From positions 1 to 10,354 of the forward strand of contig JBJDZD010000078.1 in NCBI GenBank assembly GCA_051867815.1: a stretch of 10,354 nucleotides of DNA, given 5' to 3'. The notes under the pieces are model-generated. The model searched no databases, was not told the DNA's origin, and was given only the letters and a program-made list of their open reading frames with translations. Positions within the stretch are counted from its first letter, which is position 1, and each line of letters begins with the position of its first letter. The DNA comes from CAG-390 sp051867815. Its GTDB lineage: Bacteria; Bacillota; Clostridia; Oscillospirales; CAG-272. Of the stretch, positions 1-6,322 are shown one piece after another. The position numbers and the translations under genes are program-made.

Positions 1-70
1 AAGCCACCGAAAAAACGAATTTTTATTAAATTTGTTGACTTTTACAATCGGCTATTTTAACTTTATCACC

Positions 71-99
71 ATTTTACCATACGGTGCAGTGATTGTCAA
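71..99 (-). promoter_or_regulatory. Leftward promoter for a gene beyond the left edge
   Basis: On the minus strand TTGACA (99-94) is separated by exactly 17 bases from TAAAAT (76-71), a near-consensus vegetative sigma promoter. Transcription would start near position 64 and run out of the window. The remaining 63 bases contain no ATG on that strand, so the gene it serves begins outside. It lies downstream of the RNHCP gene, so that gene and the outside one are probably separate units. Confidence 0.6.
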
Positions 100-120
100 G
101 CATTTCAGTGAAAATTGCTA

Positions 121-137
121 CTCAACTCTTTGTTGAG
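121..137 (-). terminator. Weak stem-loop just after the RNHCP stop
   Basis: CTCAAC and GTTGAG form a 6-bp stem with a 5-base loop immediately after the TGA of the minus-strand gene at 139. On that strand it is followed by a short T-rich stretch only after several bases, so it is at best a weak intrinsic terminator or an mRNA 3' end protector. Confidence 0.35.
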
Positions 138-138
138 T

Positions 139-480
139 TCAAAATCTGTCTTTTCCGGCGGTGAGCTTGATGAGAAGGTCAATGTCATCCGGCTGGACCT
201 TCGCCTCGTGAGCCGCGCGGCAACGCTTCAGTGCACCGCATTTGGTGCATTTATGAGTGATGACGTAGCCCTTCTTGGGATCCGGCTCGACGAGTATCGG
301 CTCCATAAGACCGTGGCATTCGCATGCGCGGTCGCCGGGGTTCTCGTCGATATGTATCGACCACAGGCAGAAGGGGCAATGATTGCGTGAGGAGGAGCCG
401 AGCGGCTTGACCTCGCGTCCGCAATGTCCGCAAATGAAGCCCGAATCGTTTTTTGCAAATCTTTTATTCTCAAGTGCCAT
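139..480 (-). CDS. RNHCP domain zinc-ribbon protein
   Basis: This 113-residue protein belongs to the RNHCP family, named for the motif it carries at residues 32-36. The role of the family is not established. Visible metal-binding pairs are CGHC (17-20), CPFC (35-38), a CECH cluster (53-56) and CTKC (78-81), so one or two zinc ribbons are likely and the protein should be a small cytoplasmic one. The start chosen is the internal ATG at 480-478, because an AGAGG-like ribosome site sits a few bases upstream and because the family alignment begins at MALENKRF; an in-frame ATG ten codons earlier (510) has no comparable support. It is a single-gene unit, divergent from the U32 operon and served by the minus-strand promoter at 564-592. 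The family assignment is firm; function is unknown. Confidence 0.88.
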   Translation of the reverse strand: MALENKRFAKNDSGFICGHCGREVKPLGSSSRNHCPFCLWSIHIDENPGDRACECHGLMEPILVEPDPKKGYVITHKCTKCGALKRCRAAHEAKVQPDDIDLLIKLTAGKDRF

Positions 481-518
481 ATTTTTTGCCTCTTTTCGGT
501 CTTTTTTCAAAAAAGCCC

Positions 519-547
519 TTTATTTATTCGAATTTTTGTTGTATAAT
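519..547 (+). promoter_or_regulatory. Promoter for the U32 operon
   Basis: A perfect TATAAT (542-547) is preceded, at 17 bases, by a poor -35 TTTATT (519-524). The start would be near 554, giving a leader of about 75 bases. The weak -35 suggests low basal activity or a need for an activator. It interleaves with the minus-strand promoter of the RNHCP gene, so the two transcripts overlap slightly at their 5' ends. Confidence 0.5.
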
Positions 548-571
548 TATCTATGTATGCTTAATTATACA
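540..571. promoter_or_regulatory. Perfect inverted repeat spanning both -10 boxes
   Basis: TGTATAATTA (540-549) and TAATTATACA (562-571) are perfect reverse complements of 10 bases, separated by 12 bases. The arm centres are 22 bp apart, about two helical turns, as expected for a dimeric repressor site. Each arm holds one TATAAT of the two opposed promoters, so the symmetry may partly reflect the two -10 boxes themselves, although the match extends beyond the hexamers on both sides. Confidence 0.45.
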
Positions 572-592
572 TTATTATTTGACTTCGGTCAA
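564..592 (-). promoter_or_regulatory. Promoter for the RNHCP gene
   Basis: On the minus strand TTGACC (592-587) is spaced by exactly 17 bases from TATAAT (569-564). The start would be near 557, giving a leader of about 75 bases before the ATG at 480. The -10 box is one arm of the inverted repeat at 540-571. Confidence 0.65.
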
Positions 593-611
593 GTATTTGA
601 CGGATTTTTTT
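576..611 (+). promoter_or_regulatory. Possible attenuator-like hairpin pair in the U32 leader
   Basis: An 8-base direct repeat TATTTGAC occurs at 576-583 and 594-601, with GTCAA (588-592) between the copies. GTCAA can pair with the first copy, giving a 5-bp stem closed by the very stable C-UUCG-G tetraloop, or with the second copy, giving a 5-bp stem followed three bases later by seven T residues (605-611). The two hairpins exclude each other. Stems are short, so regulation is only a possibility. Confidence 0.3.
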
Positions 612-615
612 ACGA

Positions 616-623
616 GGGGAGGG
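616..623 (+). promoter_or_regulatory. Ribosome binding site that fixes the U32 start
   Basis: GGGGAGGG lies six bases before the ATG at 630. It decides against a much earlier in-frame ATG at 453, which would sit upstream of the promoter and inside the divergent gene. Confidence 0.8.
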
Positions 624-629
624 AAGAAA

Positions 630-2408
630 ATGAAGAAATTGCCGGAGCTTCTGGCTCCTGCCGGCTCGCCCGAGGCACTCAGCGCGGCGATAAGAGCCGG
701 TGCCGATGCCGTTTATATGGGGGCATCCGGGTTTAACGCACGCATCGGCGCGGCGAATTTCACGCCCGAAAGCCTTAAATATGAGATCGCGCGAGCGCAC
801 GAGGCAGGAGTTCGCATCTATCTGACCCTCAATACCTTGGTTTACGACCGCGAGATCCCCGAAATGCTGGGGACTGCCGAGGCAGCGTACCTTGCCGGAG
901 CGGATGCCTTGATAGTTGCCGACCTCGGCGTTGCTTCATTGCTCCGCCGCACCTTCCCCGACCTGCCGCTCCATGCGTCAACGCAGATGTCGGGGCACAA
1001 TCTCGACGCCGCGCGAGAACTTCATAAGCTCGGCTTTGAGCGCATGGTCATAGTGCGCGAGACCTCGCGCGAGAATATGGAGCTTATCTGTCGGCAGTCG
1101 CCCATTGAGATAGAGGCCTTCGTTCACGGCGCGCTCTGCGTTTGCCATTCGGGGCAATGCCTGTTTTCCTCAATAGTGGGCGGAAGGTCGGGAAACCGCG
1201 GACTTTGCGCACAGCCCTGCCGCTTGCCGTACACGGGCGAGCGCGGCAGCCGAAGCTATCCTCTCAGCTTAAAGGACCTCTCGCTTGCCGAGCATTTGCC
1301 GGAGCTTATCGACATGGGCGTTTCGTCGCTCAAGGTCGAGGGCAGGATGAAGCCCCCCGAGTATGTCGGCGGCGTCATTTCGATCTGGCGCAGGCTGCTC
1401 GACGAGTGCCGCGGCGCCACCCCCGAGGAGATGCGCCGTCTGGCGGAGATCTTCTCGCGCCAGGGCTTCACGGACGGCTATTATGTCGGCAAGATCGACA
1501 ATACAATGCTCGGCGTTCGCACCGAGAGCGATAAAGCAAGGTCGGCGTCACGGAAAAAGCCCGACGACTGCAAAACCGAACGCGCCCCCATCCCCGAATA
1601 TACGGCGAGGGCGTACCGCGCTTCGGATTACGTTCCGAAAAAGCCGAGCGGTCGTCGCGGAAAGCCGATAGTGAACTACGCGGTCTTTTGCGACCCCTCA
1701 CAGCTTACACCGCGTGCGGCAAAATTCTTTGATATTTGCTTTTTACCCTCCGATAAATTCCGAAAAGGCGCGCGTGGCGTCGCACTTCCACCCGTCATAC
1801 CCGACAGCGAGCTGCCGCGCGTTCGCCGTGAGCTGGAGCGAGCCGTCGCCCTCGGAGCGACGGAGGTGCTTCTCGGCAACCTCGGCCATATCGCGCTTGC
1901 TCGTGAGTTTGGCTTGACCATGCACGGCGACCTCCGCCTCAACGTTACCAACGGCGAGACTGCCGCCGCGCTTGAGGAGCTTGGCTTTGAGGACTTCATC
2001 CTCTCGCCCGAGCTTACTCTGCCCCGCTTGCGAGATATTTCGGGCAGATCCTTCGTTACGGTTTACGGCAGGCTGCCTTTGATGGTGACGGAAAAATGCG
2101 TGGGCAAGGAAATCGGCGGTTGCGAGAAATGCAACGGAGGAAAAACGGAGCTTGTTGACCGCATGGGCGTGCGTTTTCCCGTTATGCGTGTGCCCGAGCA
2201 TCGCTCCCTGATAGTAAACTCGCTTCCCACGTACGTCCTCGACCGTCCGCGCGACCTCTGCGACGGTTTTATCACGCGCAGGCATTACTTTTTCACGGTA
2301 GAAACGCCGAGAGAGGTCGATGCCGTGCTTGCCGCGGCACAATCGGGCGCACCGATACCGGGCGGAAAATGCCGCCGCCTTCCCCAGCCGCAAAAGAAAG
2401 GAAAATAA
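630..2408 (+). CDS. U32 family protein (RlhA/TrhP-like RNA hydroxylation family)
   Basis: The 592-residue product begins MKKLPELLAPAGSPEAL, the hallmark U32 N-terminus of a TIM-barrel domain (about 1-300). The U32 signature runs from E162 to S180 (EAFVHGALC, then HSGQC), followed by GNRGLCAQPCRLPY (188-201). The conserved cysteines C170, C177, C193 and C197 probably form the Fe-S or metal site of the family. Members were once called collagenase-like peptidases; E. coli relatives RlhA and TrhP are needed for hydroxylation of a 23S rRNA cytidine and of tRNA uridine 34, using prephenate. After GFTDGYYVGK (279-288) comes a basic linker (300-345) and a C-terminal domain (347-592) with a CX7CX2C cluster (C490, C498, C501), as in long U32 proteins. 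It heads a three-gene operon and ends one base before the next ATG. Family is certain; whether it acts on rRNA, tRNA or something else is not. Confidence 0.93.
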   Translation: MKKLPELLAPAGSPEALSAAIRAGADAVYMGASGFNARIGAANFTPESLKYEIARAHEAGVRIYLTLNTLVYDREIPEMLGTAEAAYLAGADALIVADLGVASLLRRTFPDLPLHASTQMSGHNLDAARELHKLGFERMVIVRETSRENMELICRQSPIEIEAFVHGALCVCHSGQCLFSSIVGGRSGNRGLCAQPCRLPYTGERGSRSYPLSLKDLSLAEHLPELIDMGVSSLKVEGRMKPPEYVGGVISIWRRLLDECRGATPEEMRRLAEIFSRQGFTDGYYVGKIDNTMLGVRTESDKARSASRKKPDDCKTERAPIPEYTARAYRASDYVPKKPSGRRGKPIVNYAVFCDPSQLTPRAAKFFDICFLPSDKFRKGARGVALPPVIPDSELPRVRRELERAVALGATEVLLGNLGHIALAREFGLTMHGDLRLNVTNGETAAALEELGFEDFILSPELTLPRLRDISGRSFVTVYGRLPLMVTEKCVGKEIGGCEKCNGGKTELVDRMGVRFPVMRVPEHRSLIVNSLPTYVLDRPRDLCDGFITRRHYFFTVETPREVDAVLAAAQSGAPIPGGKCRRLPQPQKKGK

Positions 2409-3590
2409 ATGAAAACAGTAAAGAATATTTCATCGGCCATTGCAGTTTTTCTCTGCATCCTGATATGTATTTACGTGCTTACGCTCTATCTCAAATTCAA
2501 GCCGAAGGAACCTGCTATAAACGATGACGGAACGGTCGAGGAGGTGCCCGGCAAGATAGAGCAGTTCCTTGATTCCAATGTGCAGGTCGAGGAGCATCTG
2601 ACCTTGGTGTTTTTGCTTGCGATCTCAGCGGCATCGGGCTTTTTGCTTGAGCGGATGCCGTCGTTCGGTGTGCTGAGCGCGGCAGGCGCACTTGCTTATG
2701 CGCTGACGATGTTCCGCTTTGAGGCTTTGCCGAAATTTCCGAAATCAATCATCATTTTCACCATTGCACATGTGGCGGGCGCGCTTTTCTACGCCGCCAC
2801 GTCGGAACGCGGACGCGCTCATTCCCGTCTCGGGATGAACAGCGCCGCTTCGGGCGGTCTGCTTTGCAACACCGCCGCGCTCGGAACCTGCGTTTACCTG
2901 TTGCCCATCCTTTCAAGGCTTGCGGAAAACGCCGACAAGCTTGCACAGCTTGAAGAAAATAAGCTCGTTATATCGACGAAATTCGCCATCATCCCCAATT
3001 TCGTCGATATGATATGGAGAGCCTTTGAAACGAGGGGGTACGAGCATGCGCGTTCGGTACTGCTCACCCTGACAAGGCAGTACGAAACGGAAGGCATTGC
3101 CGAGGATTTTGAGCTGACCTTCGTAGGCGAGGAATACGGCGTGTATTTGAAGCTTGCAATCCTCCTCTTAGGCGTTATTGTCCTCTCCCTCGTCCTCAGA
3201 CGCCGCGCGTGGGCAGGCGCGCTTTTGGCACTCGTGCCGCCGGTGTACGTTTTCCACAACATGCTCTACGACCGTATTTCAACCGCCACTCTCATCCTTT
3301 TGACCTTCACCGCCGTCGGCGCAGTCGGTGCTTTTGCGGCGTATCAGCGCGAGGGCGCGCCTGTGCTGGTCGATGAAAACGGTTACGAGTCGGAAACGGA
3401 GGAGGACGATGATCCCACCTCCGACGAGCTGCCGCAGAGCGACGCGGAGGACGACGGCGAGGGCGAAAGCATCCCCGACGAGGAATGCGAACGCCTTGAT
3501 TATTTCTATGAAAAGCCGCAGGAGATTCCCACGGACGAGGAACGCGCGGAATACCTCGAAATCAAAGAAGATGAAGCTCCGCGCGCCTGA
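2409..3590 (+). CDS. Unknown polytopic membrane protein with acidic C-terminal tail
   Basis: I do not recognise this 393-residue protein. Hydrophobic segments are visible at about 8-28, 63-81, 86-103, 114-130, 150-168, 246-263, 267-285 and 290-311, so eight helices are likely. Basic residues after helix 4 (TSERGRAHSR) and helix 6 (LRRRAW) put both termini in the cytoplasm and the 78-residue loop 169-245 outside. The tail from about 314 to 393 is extremely acidic, with runs such as EEDDD and DAEDDGEGE, and may bind a basic partner or cations. The ATG follows the U32 stop codon directly, with AAAGGA (2398-2403) as ribosome site inside the end of the U32 gene. The 3' end overlaps the FliB-like gene by 20 bases. 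The tight packing argues for co-expression with both neighbours, but no function can be inferred. Confidence 0.85.
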   Translation: MKTVKNISSAIAVFLCILICIYVLTLYLKFKPKEPAINDDGTVEEVPGKIEQFLDSNVQVEEHLTLVFLLAISAASGFLLERMPSFGVLSAAGALAYALTMFRFEALPKFPKSIIIFTIAHVAGALFYAATSERGRAHSRLGMNSAASGGLLCNTAALGTCVYLLPILSRLAENADKLAQLEENKLVISTKFAIIPNFVDMIWRAFETRGYEHARSVLLTLTRQYETEGIAEDFELTFVGEEYGVYLKLAILLLGVIVLSLVLRRRAWAGALLALVPPVYVFHNMLYDRISTATLILLTFTAVGAVGAFAAYQREGAPVLVDENGYESETEEDDDPTSDELPQSDAEDDGEGESIPDEECERLDYFYEKPQEIPTDEERAEYLEIKEDEAPRA

Positions 3591-4431
3591 GTATTACAAA
3601 GAATTTCAGTGTATTGCCGGCCGTTGCCGCCACAGCTGCTGTATCGGCTGGGAAATATGCATCGACGAGGGTGCGCTTGAAAAATACAGAGGTACTGATA
3701 TTGAACGGAGCATTTCGCGGGACGGAGTGCCGCACCTCGTTATGATTGACGGCAACCGTTGCCCCCATCTTGACGAGCGCGGCCTTTGCCGCATAATCGC
3801 GGAGCGAGGAGAGGGGTATCTTTGCGATATCTGCCGCGAGCATCCGCGATTTTACCACGACACGGAACAGGGGCGCGAGGTTGGGATCGGTCTGTCCTGC
3901 GAGGAGGCCTGCCGGCTGATACTCTCGTCGGACGGGTATGCGAGATTTGTCGAGCTTGCCGATGTTGATGGAGAACCGAGCGTCGGGTTTGATGCATTGC
4001 CGCTCAGGGCAAAGATTTTCGGGATATTGTCGTCGGATGCTCCTTACGGAGAAAGACTTGACCGTATCAGCACGGAGTTTTCCGTTTTTCCGTTACCAAA
4101 CGACTCGGCACGTGAGCTGCTTGCCGGTCTTGAATATCTTGAGCCTTGGCACGGGGAGCTGTTTCTCTCTTACGACGTACGGAAGAAGTGCGAGCTGTCA
4201 CTTGAGAAAAAACTTGAACGCGCGCTTGCCTATTTCGTGTTCCGTCATTGCTCGGACGCCTGCGACGGGGATGATTTCCGTTCCTCGCTCGGCTTTGCTC
4301 TGTTTTGCGAGCGGCTCATCGCTTGCATTGGGGCGGACGGCGATATTGAGGAAGCGGCGCGAATAGTATCCGAGGAGCTTGAATACTCCGAGGAAAACAC
4401 CGAAGCAATAAAATTTGAGTATTTGTTTTAA
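3571..4431 (+). CDS. FliB-like Cys-rich protein (annotated in relatives as flagellin lysine-N-methylase)
   Basis: The 286-residue product shows the FliB/YkgJ-type cysteine cluster: FQCIAGRCRHSCCIGWE (12-28), CPHLDERGLCRI (64-75), GYLCDICREHPRF (82-94) and GLSCEEACRLIL (107-118), probably binding zinc or an Fe-S cluster. FliB of Salmonella methylates flagellin lysines; many Clostridia carry such genes without obvious flagella, so the substrate is open. The C-terminal half (120-286) shows no motif I recognise. The protein is shorter than FliB proteins of roughly 380-400 residues. The ATG at 3571 lies 20 bases inside the previous gene and is preceded only by a poor, very close AAAGAAG, so translation is probably coupled. 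An in-frame ATG at 3328 would add an arginine-rich shadow of the upstream gene and is rejected. No flagellar gene is in the window. Confidence 0.82.
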   Translation: MKLRAPEYYKEFQCIAGRCRHSCCIGWEICIDEGALEKYRGTDIERSISRDGVPHLVMIDGNRCPHLDERGLCRIIAERGEGYLCDICREHPRFYHDTEQGREVGIGLSCEEACRLILSSDGYARFVELADVDGEPSVGFDALPLRAKIFGILSSDAPYGERLDRISTEFSVFPLPNDSARELLAGLEYLEPWHGELFLSYDVRKKCELSLEKKLERALAYFVFRHCSDACDGDDFRSSLGFALFCERLIACIGADGDIEEAARIVSEELEYSEENTEAIKFEYLF

Positions 4432-4450
4432 TTAAGGCTATGTCATACGA

Positions 4451-4492
4451 AATGGTAGATTATTTCAAAAAATATGCAATAATAATGGTAGA
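4451..4492 (+). promoter_or_regulatory. Possible extended -10 promoter flanked by AATGGTAGA direct repeats
   Basis: In the 132 bases between the FliB-like gene and the next start, TGCAATAAT (4475-4483) resembles an extended -10 element without a recognisable -35. The 9-base sequence AATGGTAGA occurs at 4451-4459, where a -35 would lie, and again at 4484-4492, just after the -10. The repeats are 33 bases apart, near three helical turns. A regulator site is possible. No terminator for the upstream operon was found here. Confidence 0.3.
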
Positions 4493-4563
4493 CAAAAAAT
4501 CCAGGAGCTGATTTAGCTGTCTGCTGTTAAAGATATTTAATCTGACAAAAGGAGGTTATTGAT

Positions 4564-4737
4564 ATGACCAAAGACATATTTAATGGAAATATCAAAAAAG
4601 AATATGTGAATTATGTTAAATTCACATTGGTGGTTGAAAGTGTGTTGTTTTTCGCTTTCTTTCTTTTCTTTTTGTTATTTGCCTTAAGGGACAGAACCTT
4701 TCGCAAGTCGAACGCATCTTTGGGTAAAGGAGAATGA
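4564..4737 (+). CDS. Small single-helix membrane peptide (57 residues)
   Basis: An open frame begins at ATG 4564 with an excellent ribosome site AAAGGAGG (4548-4555) eight bases upstream, and ends at TGA 4735-4737. The peptide starts MTKDIFNGNIKKEY, then has one strongly hydrophobic segment at about 21-41, rich in Phe and Leu, and a basic tail (LRDRTFRKSN, then GKGE). It should be a membrane peptide with a short polar N-terminus. Its last codons carry the ribosome site of the next gene, so the two are translationally coupled. I recognise no family. It could be a partner or subunit of the following membrane protein, a small toxin or an immunity-type peptide; nothing in the sequence decides. 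The strong ribosome site and tight junction make a real gene likely despite its small size. Confidence 0.65.
   Translation: MTKDIFNGNIKKEYVNYVKFTLVVESVLFFAFFLFFLLFALRDRTFRKSNASLGKGE
4726..4733 (+). promoter_or_regulatory. Ribosome binding site deciding the start at 4740
   Basis: AAAGGAGA overlaps the end of the 57-residue gene. Its AGGAG core (4728-4732) is one base before an ATG at 4734 but seven bases before the ATG at 4740, so 4740 is the more likely start. Confidence 0.65.
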
Positions 4738-4739
4738 AA

Positions 4740-5294
4740 ATGAGCAAACAATACAAAGATGTCATTCGCATTTTCTTTTCAGATTATCTTTGTTGGCTTG
4801 TAAGCATATCTGTTTTATTTGTCATTAGTTTGGTTGCAGCCATTGCCTTTGTTAATGCGAATGGTTTCATTTGGATTATTCCTATTTCATTCCTCGTTAT
4901 TTATTGCTCATCGTTTCCATTGTTCATTCTATACTGCAAGGCAAGAAAAGATTTAAAATATAACAATATTGACAAATTAGCCATAAGAATACTTAAAATT
5001 GAACAGGATGACAAATTAGTATTCAGAAACCGAGGTGGAGCAATAGCCGGAAAGAGAAAATACAGGATCATTGACGAAAACGGTGATTACTATTTGCTTT
5101 CAACTGCAAATGATAAAGGTATGTTTATCTTGTATAATCCTGATTTCACATTTTCTCTTGAAGTTGAAGTTTTAAAAAAATCGAGATTGGTTTTGAGAAT
5201 GAAACTAATCGATGAGCCAAAAGTCAAGAAAGAAACCAAAAATCAAAAATATAGCATAAAACTATTTTCGGATATATTTGGTCATTATCTTTGA
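4740..5294 (+). CDS. Unknown two-helix membrane protein with cytoplasmic domain
   Basis: I do not recognise this 184-residue protein. Two hydrophobic segments lie at about 17-39 and 43-66, joined by a very short turn (a helical hairpin). They are followed by KARKDLK, which by the positive-inside rule places both ends in the cytoplasm. Residues 75-184 look like a soluble beta-rich domain with alternating hydrophobics (YRIIDENGDYYLL, 108-120; FSLEVEVL, 138-145) and a lysine-rich stretch (KVKKETKNQK, 161-170). The ATG at 4740 is preferred over 4734 because of ribosome-site spacing. The gene is clearly more AT-rich than the operons on either side and uses many AAA, TTT and ATT codons, in line with recent acquisition or with a fast-evolving accessory gene. 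It ends before a bidirectional terminator at 5361-5396. Confidence 0.75.
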   Translation: MSKQYKDVIRIFFSDYLCWLVSISVLFVISLVAAIAFVNANGFIWIIPISFLVIYCSSFPLFILYCKARKDLKYNNIDKLAIRILKIEQDDKLVFRNRGGAIAGKRKYRIIDENGDYYLLSTANDKGMFILYNPDFTFSLEVEVLKKSRLVLRMKLIDEPKVKKETKNQKYSIKLFSDIFGHYL

Positions 5295-5360
5295 TGAGTT
5301 ATTAATTACAAAAAGTGTAAAAAACAGTCATATAAAGTGACAGAGTTTTAATTAAAAAAG

Positions 5361-5396
5361 GAAGGCTGATCCCGTGCGGAATCAACCTTCTTTTTT
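5361..5396. terminator. Bidirectional terminator between convergent genes
   Basis: GAAGGCTGAT (5361-5370) pairs with ATCAACCTTC (5381-5390) with one C-A mismatch, and is followed by six T residues (5391-5396). On the minus strand the stem is followed by CTTTTT. It can therefore end transcription of the two-helix protein gene from the left and of the TIM-barrel gene from the right. Confidence 0.8.
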
Positions 5397-5400
5397 GCTT

Positions 5401-6321
5401 TTATTTGCCGCTTGACAAGGAGATCTCGTTCTCGATCATCGCGGCAAGCTTTTTCATTTTGCCGTACAGGCGGTCAAGCTTTTCCTTGTAGGTCAGCGAG
5501 GCGCCGACGGCGACCTTATTGCCCTCAAAGGTGAGAAGCTCGGGTGTTGCGGCAATGGGCAGGGCGGCGATATTGGCGCGCGCCTCTTGCTCCGTCATTC
5601 CCTTAAGCTCCTTAAAGGCACCTGCGGAGACCTCCGCGCATATGCGGTCGCGTCCCGTTTCCGTTTTTGCCAGCTCACGGGCAACCTTCTCCCAATCTAC
5701 GTTGCCGTCAAAGGCGGGCATATGCAGGTCGTGGATGCCGTTGTTGTCCTGAATATGGGTGACCGCCAGACGGTCGCCGAAGTCGTGCAGAAGCTCGCGC
5801 TCGGGCGCAAACGCGTTATGGTGGCCGCTGTCGTAGGTGTAGCCTATCGACTTGAAATCCTTCAGCCGAGCCATCGTTTCATAGAGATACTCAATGTAAA
5901 CGGAATTCTCAAGCGCGAGGGTAAAGCCGTTCTCCTGTGCACATTCCGCAATCTTTACGAAACGTGCGAATGCGGTCTCGCTTGCCGGGGCGGGGGGCGT
6001 GTGACCCCAAGTGATGTGCGCGACGCCCGTTTTGACACCTGCCGCGCTTGCGCGGCGTATCTCGCGGCAATAGCGTTCGCAAACGCGGTCGCCAAGCTCG
6101 TCCTCGCTCCACATGGCGGTGGTCTTTGCACCGGTCAGGTGGATGTTGTCAATGGGCATGCCGTGCTTGCGGCAAAGCTCCACCGTCGGCTCCAGCTCGT
6201 CGCCGGAGAAGAGACCAAGGCCGAGCGCAAGAAAATCAAAGCCGGATTCCTTGATCTGCAGTATCCTTTCCTCCATGCCGAGTGAGTCGTCGCTTAAAAT
6301 ATACGTACCTACCTTTACCAT
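5401..6321 (-). CDS. Sugar phosphate isomerase/epimerase-like TIM-barrel protein
   Basis: The 306-residue protein belongs to the xylose isomerase-like / AP endonuclease 2 TIM-barrel superfamily, which uses divalent metals to isomerise sugars, keto acids or inosose derivatives. Likely metal ligands are E138 (LALENS), D164 with H167 (YTYDSGHH), H189 and D192 (VTHIQDNN) and E230 (CAEVSAG), so the active site seems intact. HITWGHTPP (102-110) resembles the loop after strand 4 of such enzymes. The C-terminal 60 residues form a helical extension beyond the usual 250-280 residue barrel. The ATG lies one base after the stop of the dehydrogenase gene, with a modest AGGG (6331-6334) upstream. It is the last gene of a leftward operon. 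The neighbouring 2-hydroxyacid dehydrogenase makes a hydroxypyruvate-isomerase-like role conceivable, but that is inference; the substrate is unknown. Confidence 0.85.
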   Translation of the reverse strand: MVKVGTYILSDDSLGMEERILQIKESGFDFLALGLGLFSGDELEPTVELCRKHGMPIDNIHLTGAKTTAMWSEDELGDRVCERYCREIRRASAAGVKTGVAHITWGHTPPAPASETAFARFVKIAECAQENGFTLALENSVYIEYLYETMARLKDFKSIGYTYDSGHHNAFAPERELLHDFGDRLAVTHIQDNNGIHDLHMPAFDGNVDWEKVARELAKTETGRDRICAEVSAGAFKELKGMTEQEARANIAALPIAATPELLTFEGNKVAVGASLTYKEKLDRLYGKMKKLAAMIENEISLSSGK

Positions 6322-6322
6322 G

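Noticed and set aside
35..63. Rightward promoter from TTGACT (35-40)
   Set aside because: No acceptable -10 at 16-18 bases and no rightward gene follows; the plus strand here runs into the 3' end of a minus-strand gene.
453..629. N-terminal extension of the U32 protein to an ATG at 453
   Set aside because: The extension lies upstream of the predicted promoter, overlaps the divergent gene, translates AT-rich leader sequence, and the true ATG at 630 has a strong ribosome site and the family N-terminus.
1743..2393. 216-residue open frame on the minus strand inside the U32 gene
   Set aside because: No ribosome site or recognisable domain; it is antisense to a well-supported conserved protein and reflects GC-rich codon bias.
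3328..3570. N-terminal extension of the FliB-like protein
   Set aside because: It is an arginine-rich shadow of the acidic tail of the upstream gene in another frame; the family begins at MKLRAPEYY (3571).
4500..4541. Hairpin candidates AGCT...AGCT and TTAAA...TTTAA before the small peptide gene
   Set aside because: Stems of 4-5 bp without extension or T-run; too weak to call a terminator or riboswitch.
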